A stretch of 64,000 bases of DNA from Paenibacillus_AR mesotrionivorans (GTDB lineage: Bacteria > Bacillota > Bacilli > Paenibacillales > NBRC-103111), in assembly GCF_046098205.1 (NCBI RefSeq), contig NZ_JBJURJ010000003.1:124001-188000 (forward strand), written 5' to 3'. Below are positions 51,125 to 58,818 of the stretch, piece by piece. Position 1 is the first letter of the stretch; every line of letters starts with the position of its first letter. The notes beneath the pieces were generated by a model, which was not told where the DNA came from, searched no databases, and was given only the letters and a program-made list of their open reading frames with translations. The translations under genes were made by a program, and so were the position numbers.

Positions 51125-51988
51125 TTATTTTTCTATTGCATTGCGCACGCCGTTTTGCCGCCAGCTCACCATTCGTCTCTCCAGAATCCTCAGGAGATAC
51201 GAGAAAATGCTGAATTCCAGTCCGATAAGAATAATGGCCACGAACATATTGCCCATTTTGAAATAATTGCGGGCATCCACAATGATGTACCCCAGACCGG
51301 ATTTGGCCCCCATCATTTCGGAGACGATCAGGGAGGAGAAGCCCAGCCCCAGACTCACCTGCGCTCCCACGAAAATACTGGGAATGGCGGAGGGGAACAC
51401 CACCCGCCAGAAGATATGGCGCTCCTTGGCCCCCAGGCACAGAGCAGAGCGGATCAACAGCGGATTGACGGATTTCAGGCCGTCCAGGGTATTGGTCAGC
51501 ACCGGGATGAAGGTGGTCCAGGCAATCAGCAGCACCTTGGGCATTTCGCCGATGCCGAACCAGATGATGAAGATGGGCAGCAGGGCCAAGGCGGGAATGG
51601 GCCCCAGGAGATTCAGGACCGGGCTCAGCCAATAATCCACCGCTCTGTATTTATTCATCACCACACCCACCGCAACCGCCAGAATCAGGCCGATGGAGAA
51701 ACCAAGCAGAATGCGGACGGTGCTGGCCTGCAAGCTTTCCTGGACCAGCCCGGTTTTGGACAACGCCCACATTTCCTGCAGAATGGCACTGGGAGCGGGC
51801 AGGAAGGTGGGATTGAACAGCTCCACACGCTCATTCAGCCGGCTGATGGCCTCCCACACCAGAAAAAACACCAGGATGGGCAAAAGTCCCGTTTTATCCT
51901 TCCACCGCAGAACAGGTTTGGTGCGCACCTTCGCCTCAGGGACTGCCAGCTTTGCCGGGGTGGCAAATGTCGAAGCCGTTTTGTTCAT
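51125..51988 (-). CDS. ABC transporter permease (SsuC/TauC-like)
   Basis: 287 residues with about six membrane helices and the EAA loop (LIWTTFIPVLTNTLDGLKSVNPLLIRSALCLGAKERHIFWRVVFPSAIPSIF... region). Membrane part of the importer encoded by the neighbouring genes; 27 bp from the binding protein gene. Confidence 0.9.
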   Translation of the reverse strand: MNKTASTFATPAKLAVPEAKVRTKPVLRWKDKTGLLPILVFFLVWEAISRLNERVELFNPTFLPAPSAILQEMWALSKTGLVQESLQASTVRILLGFSIGLILAVAVGVVMNKYRAVDYWLSPVLNLLGPIPALALLPIFIIWFGIGEMPKVLLIAWTTFIPVLTNTLDGLKSVNPLLIRSALCLGAKERHIFWRVVFPSAIPSIFVGAQVSLGLGFSSLIVSEMMGAKSGLGYIIVDARNYFKMGNMFVAIILIGLEFSIFSYLLRILERRMVSWRQNGVRNAIEK

Positions 51989-52001
51989 GGTTTTCGTCTC
52001 C

Positions 52002-52727
52002 TTATTCCAGAGTCAGGACGGACTGGATGCGCTGGACCAATTGGGCGAATTCCGGCAGGGCATTGGAGCGGGGGCGGCTCATGGAAACCTCGAACACCTT
52101 GGCTACCTCCCCGTTTTTCATCACCAGAATCCGGTCTGCCAGATAAACCGCCTCTGATATGCTGTGGGTAATAAACAACACGGACGGCTTCAGCTCCAGC
52201 CAAATGCGCAGAAGCTCCTTCTGCATCATTTCCCGGGTCAGGACATCCAAAGCGCCGAAGGGTTCATCCATCAGGAGAATATCCGGGCCGCTGGCCAAGG
52301 CACGGGCGATGCCCACACGCTGCTTCATTCCGCCAGACAGCTGCTCCGGCATACTCTCTGCCACATCCTCCAGCCCGACCAGGCGGAGATACTCCATGGC
52401 GGTTTCCCTTGCTGCTGTTTTTCCCTTCCCTTGCACGATCGGTCCGAAGGCCACATTGTCCACGATGTTGTACCACGGGAAGAGGGCATGCTCCTGAAAA
52501 ACCACGGAACGCGCTTTGGACGGTCCCTTGACGTTTTCCCCGTTGACGGTAATGCTGCCGCTGTCAGGCTGGAGGAATCCTGCGATCAGATTCAGCAGGG
52601 TGGACTTGCCGCAGCCACTGTGGCCCAGAATGCAGATAAATTCATTGGGCTGCACCGTGAAGCTGACCTTTTGAAGCACCTTCCTTCCTCCGTACCCCTT
52701 TTCTACGTTTTGAACAGCCAGGCTCAT
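52002..52727 (-). CDS. ABC transporter ATPase (SsuB/TauB-like)
   Basis: 241 residues: Walker A ILGHSGCGKSTLL, Q-loop VVFQEHALFPW, signature LSGGMKQRVGIARAL, Walker B ILLMDEPFGALD, H-loop FITHSISEAV. Energises the importer. First gene of the leftward ureide operon, with AAAGGAGG ribosome site and a GlnR/TnrA box in the leader. Confidence 0.92.
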   Translation of the reverse strand: MSLAVQNVEKGYGGRKVLQKVSFTVQPNEFICILGHSGCGKSTLLNLIAGFLQPDSGSITVNGENVKGPSKARSVVFQEHALFPWYNIVDNVAFGPIVQGKGKTAARETAMEYLRLVGLEDVAESMPEQLSGGMKQRVGIARALASGPDILLMDEPFGALDVLTREMMQKELLRIWLELKPSVLFITHSISEAVYLADRILVMKNGEVAKVFEVSMSRPRSNALPEFAQLVQRIQSVLTLE

Positions 52728-52743
52728 GCTCCAACCTCCTTTA

Positions 52744-52760
52744 TGTTATATTTCTTTACA
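52744..52760. promoter_or_regulatory. GlnR/TnrA-type operator in the ABC operon leader
   Basis: TGTTATATTTCTTTACA, perfect TGTNA-N7-TNACA, a few bases upstream of the ATPase ribosome site. A related 16 bp palindrome with a 6 bp centre, TGTAAACAATATTACA, lies at 52817-52832. Confidence 0.75.
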
Positions 52761-52841
52761 TAACGTTTGTTGATTTCCTCCATATTAGCATATTTTCAAG
52801 CTGAATCAATAGACCATGTAAACAATATTACATGTATCCTT

Positions 52842-52878
52842 TGTGCATCTTGCACATTTAACGGAATAATCATATGAT
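52842..52878 (+). promoter_or_regulatory. pucR promoter with overlapping palindrome
   Basis: TTGCAC (52850-52855), 17 bp, TATGAT (52873-52878). The perfect palindrome TGTGCA-TCT-TGCACA (52842-52856) overlaps the -35 box and could be a PucR autoregulatory site. Confidence 0.5.
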
Positions 52879-52891
52879 ATATAATAAATTG

Positions 52892-52908
52892 CGTTATGTT
52901 TCCTAACA
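52892..52908. promoter_or_regulatory. GlnR/TnrA-like operator before pucR
   Basis: CGTTATGTTTCCTAACA matches the consensus except for its first base. It lies downstream of the pucR -10 box, where binding would repress. Confidence 0.55.
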
Positions 52909-52924
52909 TTAAGGAGGCGGATTT

Positions 52925-54571
52925 ATGCGGCTAAAAGAACTGCTGCAGCTTCCCGTCTACCGGGACGTCCGGGTCAGAGCCGGCGAATTGGGGCTGGATC
53001 GCCAGGTCAAAAGCGTCAACATGATGGATGCGCCGGATATCATCCATTATCTGAAGCCCGATGAGCTTCTGCTGACCACGGCTTACGCCATACGGGAGCA
53101 GCCTGACCAATTGCTGCTGTTGATCGGGCAGATGGCAGAGGCGGATTGTGCCGGGTTGGGCATCAAAACCAAACGTTTCCTTCAGGAGATTCCCAAACAA
53201 GCGCTGGAGCTGGCGGATGCCCTTCATTTCCCGCTGATCGAGCTGTCTCTGGAACCCGCTTTAGGGGAGCTGCTCCAGGAATCCCTGCGTTACATGATGG
53301 AGAAGAACAATGAAGAGCTGCGGTATGCGCTGAAGATGCACCGGGATTTCTCCACCATCATCATGCAGGGAAAAGGAAATGAGTCCATTCTCCGCATCCT
53401 GTCGGATCTGGTGGAAGGAACGGTGCTGCTGGCGGATGGACAGCTGCGGATTCTGGCTCAAGCAGGGGATGAGGGGGCTCCTATGACCGCACGTATGCTG
53501 GCCGCCCTCCCGGAAGCGGCAGCTACCCTAAAAAAAACCGCCGCACGCTCCACCAGCTTCTCCCTTTTGCCTGGTGAGGGAGGCACGAATTCGGCGGAGA
53601 TCCTGGTTTATGCCATCGAGCTGCCCTATCAGCCGGCCTTCCTGATTCTGGTTAACGGCCAAAACAGCCACTCCCCCTATCCGGGTCTGGCTGTGGAGCA
53701 GGCCATCAATGTGATTGGGTTTGAGCTGATGAAGCAGCAGGCGCTGAAGGAAAGGTCGAGGCGCTACAAGAATGAATTTTTCGGGGATTTAATTGAAGGA
53801 AGATTCGCTTCCGCTGCGGAGATCGCCACGGTAGGCAAACGGTATGGCATTACAGAGGGATATACCTATTGGTGCGCTGTGGGCAAAGCAGACGACAGTC
53901 CGGAACGGGGAGAGCTTAGAGGTTTGCTGCACAGCAGCCGCGAGGCGCTGTACGATATTCTGAAGCGGACACTTAACCGCCACGGACTTCCATGTGTCAT
54001 GTTCAACAACAAGGATTTGTTCGCCATTCTGCTCAAGTGGGAGTGGCAGCGCCCGTTTACGGAAAAGGAGCTGACGGAGTGTCTCAGGGACATTCAAGAG
54101 GAGCTGTACCGCTGGAACGCCCTCTCCTTCTCCTTCGGTATCGGCAATCCCGTAGAGCAGTTGACCCATATTCCCGCTTCCTTCCATGAAGCGGTCTCGG
54201 CGCTGCAGGATGGCTGCCAATCTTTGCAAACCCGGTTTATCCGAAGCTACCGGACGAAGGAGGCGGAAGAGCTCCTGAAGATGATTCCCGAGGGGGCGTT
54301 GACGGACTTTTATCTGGAGAGCTTCCGCGCGGTATTGGAGGAGGAGCCGCATGAGCGGGATGAGCTGATGGCTACAGCCCGGGTATTTCTGGATACCCAG
54401 GGCCAAATCGGGGAAACGGCAAAACGTTTGTACGTGCACCGCAATACAGTCAGCTACCGGCTTAACAAATATGAGCAGCTGACCAGGCGCAGCCTCCGGG
54501 ATTCCAATGATTCGCTCCGCTTCCGGATCGCCTTCCTCATTGGTGAGCTTCTGCAGGAGGGACAAACATAA
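52925..54571 (+). CDS. pucR: PucR-family transcriptional regulator
   Basis: 548 residues. N-terminal PucR sensory domain (LKELLQLPVYRDVRVRAGELGLDRQV...MMDAPDIIHYLKPDELLLTT), a central GGDEF-like domain and the C-terminal CdaR/PucR helix-turn-helix (GQIGETAKRLYVHRNTVSYRLNKYEQLTRRSL). Controls purine/ureide catabolism in Bacillus and is divergent from that cluster here. AAGGAGG ribosome site. Confidence 0.9.
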   Translation: MRLKELLQLPVYRDVRVRAGELGLDRQVKSVNMMDAPDIIHYLKPDELLLTTAYAIREQPDQLLLLIGQMAEADCAGLGIKTKRFLQEIPKQALELADALHFPLIELSLEPALGELLQESLRYMMEKNNEELRYALKMHRDFSTIIMQGKGNESILRILSDLVEGTVLLADGQLRILAQAGDEGAPMTARMLAALPEAAATLKKTAARSTSFSLLPGEGGTNSAEILVYAIELPYQPAFLILVNGQNSHSPYPGLAVEQAINVIGFELMKQQALKERSRRYKNEFFGDLIEGRFASAAEIATVGKRYGITEGYTYWCAVGKADDSPERGELRGLLHSSREALYDILKRTLNRHGLPCVMFNNKDLFAILLKWEWQRPFTEKELTECLRDIQEELYRWNALSFSFGIGNPVEQLTHIPASFHEAVSALQDGCQSLQTRFIRSYRTKEAEELLKMIPEGALTDFYLESFRAVLEEEPHERDELMATARVFLDTQGQIGETAKRLYVHRNTVSYRLNKYEQLTRRSLRDSNDSLRFRIAFLIGELLQEGQT

Positions 54572-54576
54572 AGAGC

Positions 54577-54729
54577 TTAATTGGCCTTGGCCTTGGGATG
54601 GGGGGATGGTACAACAAGATTGCGTTCCTGGATTTCCGTACGCAGCAATTCAATGAAGTCTTTATCCAACTGCAGTTCAAGAGCACGGAGATAGGATTCG
54701 ATCAGCAACTCGTTACTTAGGAGCCTCAT
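54577..54729 (-). CDS. sda: Sda, sporulation checkpoint kinase inhibitor
   Basis: 50 residues: MRLLSNELLIESYLRALELQ, then DKDFIELLRTEIQERNL and a short tail. This matches Bacillus Sda (MRKLSDELLIESYFKA..., DFIELIENEI) closely. Sda blocks autophosphorylation of sporulation kinases such as KinA when replication is perturbed. GGAAGG ribosome site. Promoter and a DnaA-box cluster lie immediately upstream, as known for B. subtilis sda. Convergent with pucR. Confidence 0.92.
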   Translation of the reverse strand: MRLLSNELLIESYLRALELQLDKDFIELLRTEIQERNLVVPSPHPKAKAN

Positions 54730-54763
54730 CTACTATCACCTTCCGGGTCTTTTTAGTAGATTC

Positions 54764-54792
54764 ATCTTAACATGATAGAGTATGCAGAACAA
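54764..54792 (-). promoter_or_regulatory. sda promoter
   Basis: Reading leftwards: TTGTTC (54792-54787), 17 bp, TAAGAT (54769-54764), about 35 bp before the ATG. Confidence 0.65.
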
Positions 54793-54801
54793 GCGTTCCG
54801 G

Positions 54802-54913
54802 TTATCCACAAAACCCTGTGCATACACTGTGGATATATTGTTGATAAGGGGCAAAACCTGTCTATTTCTCGGTGTGGATTTGTGGATAGAAGTTATTCAC
54901 ATTCTGTGAACAA
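54802..54913. promoter_or_regulatory. DnaA-box cluster upstream of sda
   Basis: TTATCCACA (54802-54810) and TTATTCACA (54893-54901) are consensus boxes. TGTGGATAT (54828), TGTGGATTT (54874), TGTGGATAG (54881) and TGTGAACAA (54905) differ by one or two bases on the other strand. Six boxes in 112 bp just upstream of the sda -35 box. It is not accompanied by dnaA/dnaN or an AT-rich unwinding region, so regulation of sda rather than an origin is the better reading. Confidence 0.8.
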
Positions 54914-54968
54914 GTCGTTTTCTGTCGGATAATTTCTTTTTCGGTCCGCTCTTTCAACAGGTTACGCC

Positions 54969-55000
54969 AAAAAGCCCTGTCGATAAACGACAGGGCTTTC
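54969..55000 (-). terminator. Terminator after the PLD-like gene
   Basis: Perfect stem AAAGCCCTGTCG / CGACAGGGCTTT with five T in the minus direction, 40 bp after the stop. Confidence 0.9.
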
Positions 55001-55039
55001 CGTTACGGTTATGCGAAGCGCAGCGCACACCTGCTCCGC

Positions 55040-56032
55040 TTATTTCTTCTGGACCACTCCGATTTGCAGATCCTTATAATTCTCCTTGTCCGCCCACATG
55101 TCTTCAAACCGTTTTTTCCACCCGGCCACGGTTTCCGTGTTATGGATCAGCACCAGCAGCTCGTCATTGGCGTTACTGGCATTTTCCGTGTAGTTGAAGG
55201 ATCCGGTGGCTCCCGTATGGTCGTCGAACACCGCCAGCTTCAGGTTCATCAGCCCCTTGCGCGCATTCTCCTTCACCGGAATTCCCGCATTCAGCAGGGT
55301 TTTGAGCTTCTCCGCCTGCAGGGTGTTGGTGGATTCGGAACGGTCGGTGATGATCCGGATTTCCACCCCGTTGATCCGGGCTTGCACGATGGCCTTCACG
55401 ATTTCCTCATGATTGATCGCATTGATGGCAATATCGATGGATTTTTTCGCACTTTGGATGGCTGTGATCAGCAGCTGGTCCGGCTTTTGGCCTGCCTGGG
55501 TAAAGGCTGTTTCCACCAGCGGTGCCTGCGTCGGGGCAGCAGCGCCGGTTCCGGCTTTATTGTCCGGTGCCTTCGCGGAGGTTTCCTTGACGGAAGGGCC
55601 GGCCAGCAAGTGGCTGCCCAAGGTGATGAATACCACCACAGTCAGAATCCCCGTAATCAAATGGGATGTATCCGGCACCGAGTGGTCCTTGATGCGGGGC
55701 AGAATCCGGTGGGTTCTGCCGTAGGCCCCTTCCCATCTGGCCTTTTGGCTGTCGGTTCCCCCTCTGAAATACGGCAGCCACCAGTTGATTATCTGGACCG
55801 CCGCGTAGGCCAGAGCCAGCACCAGCGCCACGGCCGATGCCGCGCGGTATGTGAGTAAACTAAGCAGGAAGATCAGCGCCAAGGGTATGTAATGGATCGT
55901 GAAATCGCGGCGGCGGCTCCTGGCCGACTTGCGGGATAAGTCGTTGAGTCTGCCTAAAGGTATGTAGTCAAGCGCCAGCCGCCAGATAAGGAGCAGCCCG
56001 GTCAAAATCGGTGCCAGTAAGGAAACGGTCAT
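55040..56032 (-). CDS. Membrane protein with phospholipase-D-like domain, catalytic His replaced
   Basis: 330 residues. Three or four N-terminal membrane helices (about 5-85 and 125-145), a Thr/Ala-rich linker, and a PLD-like domain (LITAIQSAKKSIDIAINAINHEEIVKAIVQARINGVEIRIITD; then LKLAVFDDHTGATGSFNYTENASNANDE). The HKD motif should read H-x-K-x4-D but reads N-L-K-L-A-V-F-D, so the usual nucleophilic His is absent. Only one HKD-type motif is present, as in dimeric Nuc-like enzymes. Activity is therefore doubtful; it may be a binding protein. Confidence 0.8.
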   Translation of the reverse strand: MTVSLLAPILTGLLLIWRLALDYIPLGRLNDLSRKSARSRRRDFTIHYIPLALIFLLSLLTYRAASAVALVLALAYAAVQIINWWLPYFRGGTDSQKARWEGAYGRTHRILPRIKDHSVPDTSHLITGILTVVVFITLGSHLLAGPSVKETSAKAPDNKAGTGAAAPTQAPLVETAFTQAGQKPDQLLITAIQSAKKSIDIAINAINHEEIVKAIVQARINGVEIRIITDRSESTNTLQAEKLKTLLNAGIPVKENARKGLMNLKLAVFDDHTGATGSFNYTENASNANDELLVLIHNTETVAGWKKRFEDMWADKENYKDLQIGVVQKK

Positions 56033-56174
56033 TTGAGTTTATCCCTCCCACGGTCTCATCTATGACTTCTTTCTGCCGATTCTAGAAGTATATCAATTAT
56101 TCTATCAGATTATCGGTCCCGTTCAAAGATGGGGCTGCCGGCTGTCAGACAAAACATCCGAAAAAGAGCAAATA

Positions 56175-56213
56175 TCCCCCGTACAGCAGACACTTTCGTC
56201 TACCGTCGGGGGC
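56175..56213 (-). terminator. Hairpin after the small membrane gene
   Basis: CCCCCG / CGGGGG outer pairs with inner AGAC/GTCT; a T-rich tail follows a few bases later in the minus direction. Confidence 0.5.
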
Positions 56214-56244
56214 TATAGGGGAACCGCTTCACCACAGAAGGGTT

Positions 56245-56451
56245 TCATCTGGAAGAAACCCGCAGCAATGTTTTCAGCGAATGCATCCTTGCTTTAACGA
56301 TCCGGTTCGAAAAGGCAACGTATAGCAAACAGCCAAGCAAGAGACAGCCTCCCCAAATAGTGAAAACCAATGAAGTAAGTACACCGGAAAAAAGGATCCG
56401 CCACGAATTTTTCTTAGCCGCGCTTACGAGTTTCTTGCAAATCATAGTCAT
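56245..56451 (-). CDS. Hypothetical small membrane protein
   Basis: About 68 residues if the ATG after GGAAGGCAGG is used (a longer frame reaches 56511). One hydrophobic segment, WRILFSGVLTSLVFTIWGG followed by CLLLGCLLYVAF, with Lys/Arg-rich ends. No family recognised. A hairpin follows. Small single gene between the PLD-like and cold-shock genes. Confidence 0.4.
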   Translation of the reverse strand: MTMICKKLVSAAKKNSWRILFSGVLTSLVFTIWGGCLLLGCLLYVAFSNRIVKARMHSLKTLLRVSSR

Positions 56452-56524
56452 CCTGCCTTCCGTTAAGCCCTTTTTAAGGCTTGCTTCAATATCAAGTCCG
56501 GCTGTGAACACAATAATTTTATAT

Positions 56525-56553
56525 AAAAAAGCTGCTCTCTCGAGCAGCTTCGT
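56525..56553 (-). terminator. Terminator of the cold-shock gene
   Basis: AAGCTGCTC / GAGCAGCTT with a GAGA loop and six T, directly after the stop. Confidence 0.9.
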
Positions 56554-56558
56554 CGTAA

Positions 56559-56762
56559 TTAATATAATTTAGAAACGTTCTCTGCTTGCGGACCACGGTT
56601 GCCTTGGGTCACATTGAACTGGACGCGTTGTCCTTCATCCAATGATTTGTACCCTTCGCCTTCAATCGCGCTAAAGTGGACAAACACATCGCTACCGCCT
56701 TCAACTTCGATAAAACCGAAGCCCTTTTCAGCATTGAACCATTTCACTGTACCTGTTTGCAT
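56559..56762 (-). CDS. Cold-shock protein (CspA family)
   Basis: 67 residues: MQTGTVKWFNAEKGFGFIEV with RNP1 (KGFGFI) and RNP2-like DVFVHFSAI, ending QAENVSKLY. Single-stranded nucleic-acid chaperone. Start at the ATG after TTGGAGG. Long leader upstream, as usual for csp genes. It runs divergently from the recombinase at 56901. Confidence 0.95.
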   Translation of the reverse strand: MQTGTVKWFNAEKGFGFIEVEGGSDVFVHFSAIEGEGYKSLDEGQRVQFNVTQGNRGPQAENVSKLY

Positions 56763-56823
56763 TAAAATCCTCCAAAAAAAATGTATTAACTCGAGCATTA
56801 GATTTTTTGAAAATTCATCGTTG

Positions 56824-56872
56824 ATGTCCGCTAATGTTTCGGTTAGTATTAGAATAACATGTCCGCTAATGT
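56824..56872. repeat. 14 bp direct repeat between cspA-like gene and recombinase
   Basis: ATGTCCGCTAATGT occurs at 56824-56837 and 56859-56872, 35 bp apart, in the divergent gap. Could be an operator or remnant recombination arms. The second copy is 28 bp before the recombinase start. Confidence 0.55.
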
Positions 56873-56900
56873 AAGTCAAGAATTCTTCGGAGGTTTACTG

Positions 56901-57785
56901 ATGAAAGAAGCAATCTCTGAACATGGTGGTACGATGATTGCTCAGTTCATTCGTATTCTTTCCACCCGTGAAGCGTTAAGCCCCAAAACCTTGAAGGAAT
57001 ATGCCAGTGATCTGAAGCATTTTATAGGCTGGTTTGAAGCCGCCGGCCCTTCCGGGAAAGAAGCAGCAGTCTTTCAAATTGAGGATGTGGCTACTCCCAC
57101 ATTAGTACGTTACCGGAATGCCATGCAGGAAACAATGGTGTTAAAACCTTCGACCATTAACCGACGGCTTGTAACGCTGAAGCGTTTTTTTGATTGGGCG
57201 GTATCCGAGGCCAAGGTTAGCCTCGACCCTTCCAAGCCGGTAAAACTGGTGCCAGAAAAAAAATCAAGCCCCAGGCAGATGACCGAAGAGGAGGAAGCGG
57301 CATTGCTTGCCGCAACCAGGGAGCAGGGCTCCCTCCGGGATCAGACCCTTGTTTTCGTCATGCTGCAGACCGGGCTGTGGCCTATGGAGGTATGTAATTT
57401 GACTCCCGGCGACATCCATTTTGGCGGCAATTGCCTTATTGTCCGTACAGGAATGCGTAATAAGTCGCGGGAGGTTCCCTTGAGTGCAGACTGCAGGGCA
57501 GTCCTGGAACATTACCTGGCACAACCCCAATCCGAGTCTATATATTTGTTTTCATCGGAGAAAACCGGCGGACGATTAACGGAGCGGGCATTGCGCCACC
57601 TGGTCCACAAATATATGCGGGCTGCTCAAATTGAAGGATTGCGCACCCAGGATTTGCGGCACCGGTTCGGTTATACCATGGCAGCCAGTCTTCCTTTAGA
57701 GCGCTTAGCGCAAATCATGGGACATGACAGACTGAATTCCACCATGATTTATGTCAAAGACGATTTGGGCAAAGCAGCAGAATGA
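56901..57785 (+). CDS. Tyrosine recombinase-like protein lacking catalytic Arg
   Basis: 294 residues from ATG with CGGAGG upstream (an earlier ATG at 56859 has no ribosome site). N-terminal core-binding domain (LSPKTLKEYASDLKHFIGWF) and catalytic domain. The first Arg of the R-H-R-H-Y set is Trp in LQTGLWPMEVCNL (codon TGG at 57378, one C-to-T change from CGG). The His of box II is Gln in TQDLRHRFGY, while MGHDRLNSTMIYV keeps His and Tyr. Probably inactive as a recombinase unless this is a sequence error. Not related in flanks to the first recombinase. Confidence 0.85.
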   Translation: MKEAISEHGGTMIAQFIRILSTREALSPKTLKEYASDLKHFIGWFEAAGPSGKEAAVFQIEDVATPTLVRYRNAMQETMVLKPSTINRRLVTLKRFFDWAVSEAKVSLDPSKPVKLVPEKKSSPRQMTEEEEAALLAATREQGSLRDQTLVFVMLQTGLWPMEVCNLTPGDIHFGGNCLIVRTGMRNKSREVPLSADCRAVLEHYLAQPQSESIYLFSSEKTGGRLTERALRHLVHKYMRAAQIEGLRTQDLRHRFGYTMAASLPLERLAQIMGHDRLNSTMIYVKDDLGKAAE

Positions 57786-57798
57786 ATGGAACAAAATA

Positions 57799-57853
57799 AA
57801 ACCTTCCGAGACATATGTGCAACGCTGCACATGTCCCGGAAGGTTACTTTTTT
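57799..57853. terminator. Long hairpin terminator after the recombinase
   Basis: AACCTTCCG-GACAT-TGTGCA pairs with TGCACA-TGTC-CGGAAGGTT, followed by ACTTTTTTTC on the plus side. It also ends in A-rich/T-rich sequence toward the convergent gene. Confidence 0.85.
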
Positions 57854-57879
57854 TCATTTCATGAACTGATTATCCCGCA

Positions 57880-58239
57880 TCAGTGATCGCAATTCTCCAC
57901 TTGGCCCTCTTCGTCCTTCATCTTGAAGGAGCTGCCGCAGCCGCAGGAAGCGATGGCGTTGGGGTTATCGATGGTGAACCCACCGCTTAGGCCCTCTTCC
58001 TTAAAGTCGATTTCTACACCCTCCAGGTAATGGGCGCTGCTTTCCTCCACTACAACCTTGAGGCCGTTTACGGTAAGAATCTTGTCCTCGGAATGCTCTT
58101 CATCGTCGAAGCCCATGGAATAGGAAAAGCCGCTGCATCCGCCGGGGCGCACGCCAAGCCGGAGGAACAGGTTCGGCGTATCCTCCGCCTCCAGTAATTC
58201 CTTAATGCGGCCGGCTGCCGAGTCGCTGATTTGAATCAT
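57880..58239 (-). CDS. IscA/ErpA-type iron-sulfur carrier (HesB family)
   Basis: 119 residues. Three cluster-binding Cys: VRPGGCSGFSYSMGF and the C-terminal ASCGCGSSF. A-type carrier moving Fe-S clusters to client proteins. The acidic C-terminal tail is a minor extension. Could support nitrogenase Fe-S demand but lies far from nif. Confidence 0.93.
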   Translation of the reverse strand: MIQISDSAAGRIKELLEAEDTPNLFLRLGVRPGGCSGFSYSMGFDDEEHSEDKILTVNGLKVVVEESSAHYLEGVEIDFKEEGLSGGFTIDNPNAIASCGCGSSFKMKDEEGQVENCDH

Positions 58240-58322
58240 GGTTGATCCCTCCTGTAATTGTCGCCTTTAGCTTCAGTATACCCCCAACAGGGGCACACCT
58301 ACAAGGCGAACCGGAGGAAAGC

Positions 58323-58532
58323 CTAGAAGCCGCGGCCCAAGGAGCGTTTAATCCGCATCGCACCGGTCAGGGCATAATATTGAAGCAGGAGCTCGTCCAG
58401 CATTTGGCTGGACTTTACCACGGCAGGGTGCCGCACACCCAATTCATCGGCAAGACGGTTCATCTGGGCACGGGCGGATTCGATTTCGGTTTGAATATTT
58501 TTTTCCGTATTCGGACATTTCATGCTTAACAT
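58323..58532 (-). CDS. Spo0E-like aspartyl-phosphate phosphatase
   Basis: 69 residues: helix 1 NTEKNIQTEIESARAQMNRLADE, and the family signature SQMLDELLLQYY (S-Q-x-L-D-x-L-x3-Y). These small proteins dephosphorylate Spo0A-P or another regulator. Supports a spore-forming host. Start could be either of two ATG codons 9 bp apart. Confidence 0.88.
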   Translation of the reverse strand: MLSMKCPNTEKNIQTEIESARAQMNRLADELGVRHPAVVKSSQMLDELLLQYYALTGAMRIKRSLGRGF

Positions 58533-58818
58533 TTCTCAACCATACTCCTTATACTCTATCGTATTTCTATATGGTTCGACTGAATACGCCGGTAGATTCT
58601 GCTTGAAAGTTCACACAAGAGTATAGTATACAGCAACGTTAGCGCAATGGAAATATTCCATTCGACTTATTTGCAGAATTTGCCTCATTGGGAGATTAGT
58701 TCCTTGCCAATTTCGTATTGCCCCTTCTTATGGGGAAGTTTATAATGAAAAGATAAATTTGAATTTTTTATGACAAGTCATATCATTTCACTTCGATAAC
58801 CATTGGAGGGGTCGCGTC

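Noticed and set aside
54802..54913. Replication origin because of DnaA boxes
   Set aside because: No dnaA, dnaN, gidA or AT-rich unwinding element nearby; the boxes sit upstream of sda, where DnaA control is known in Bacillus.
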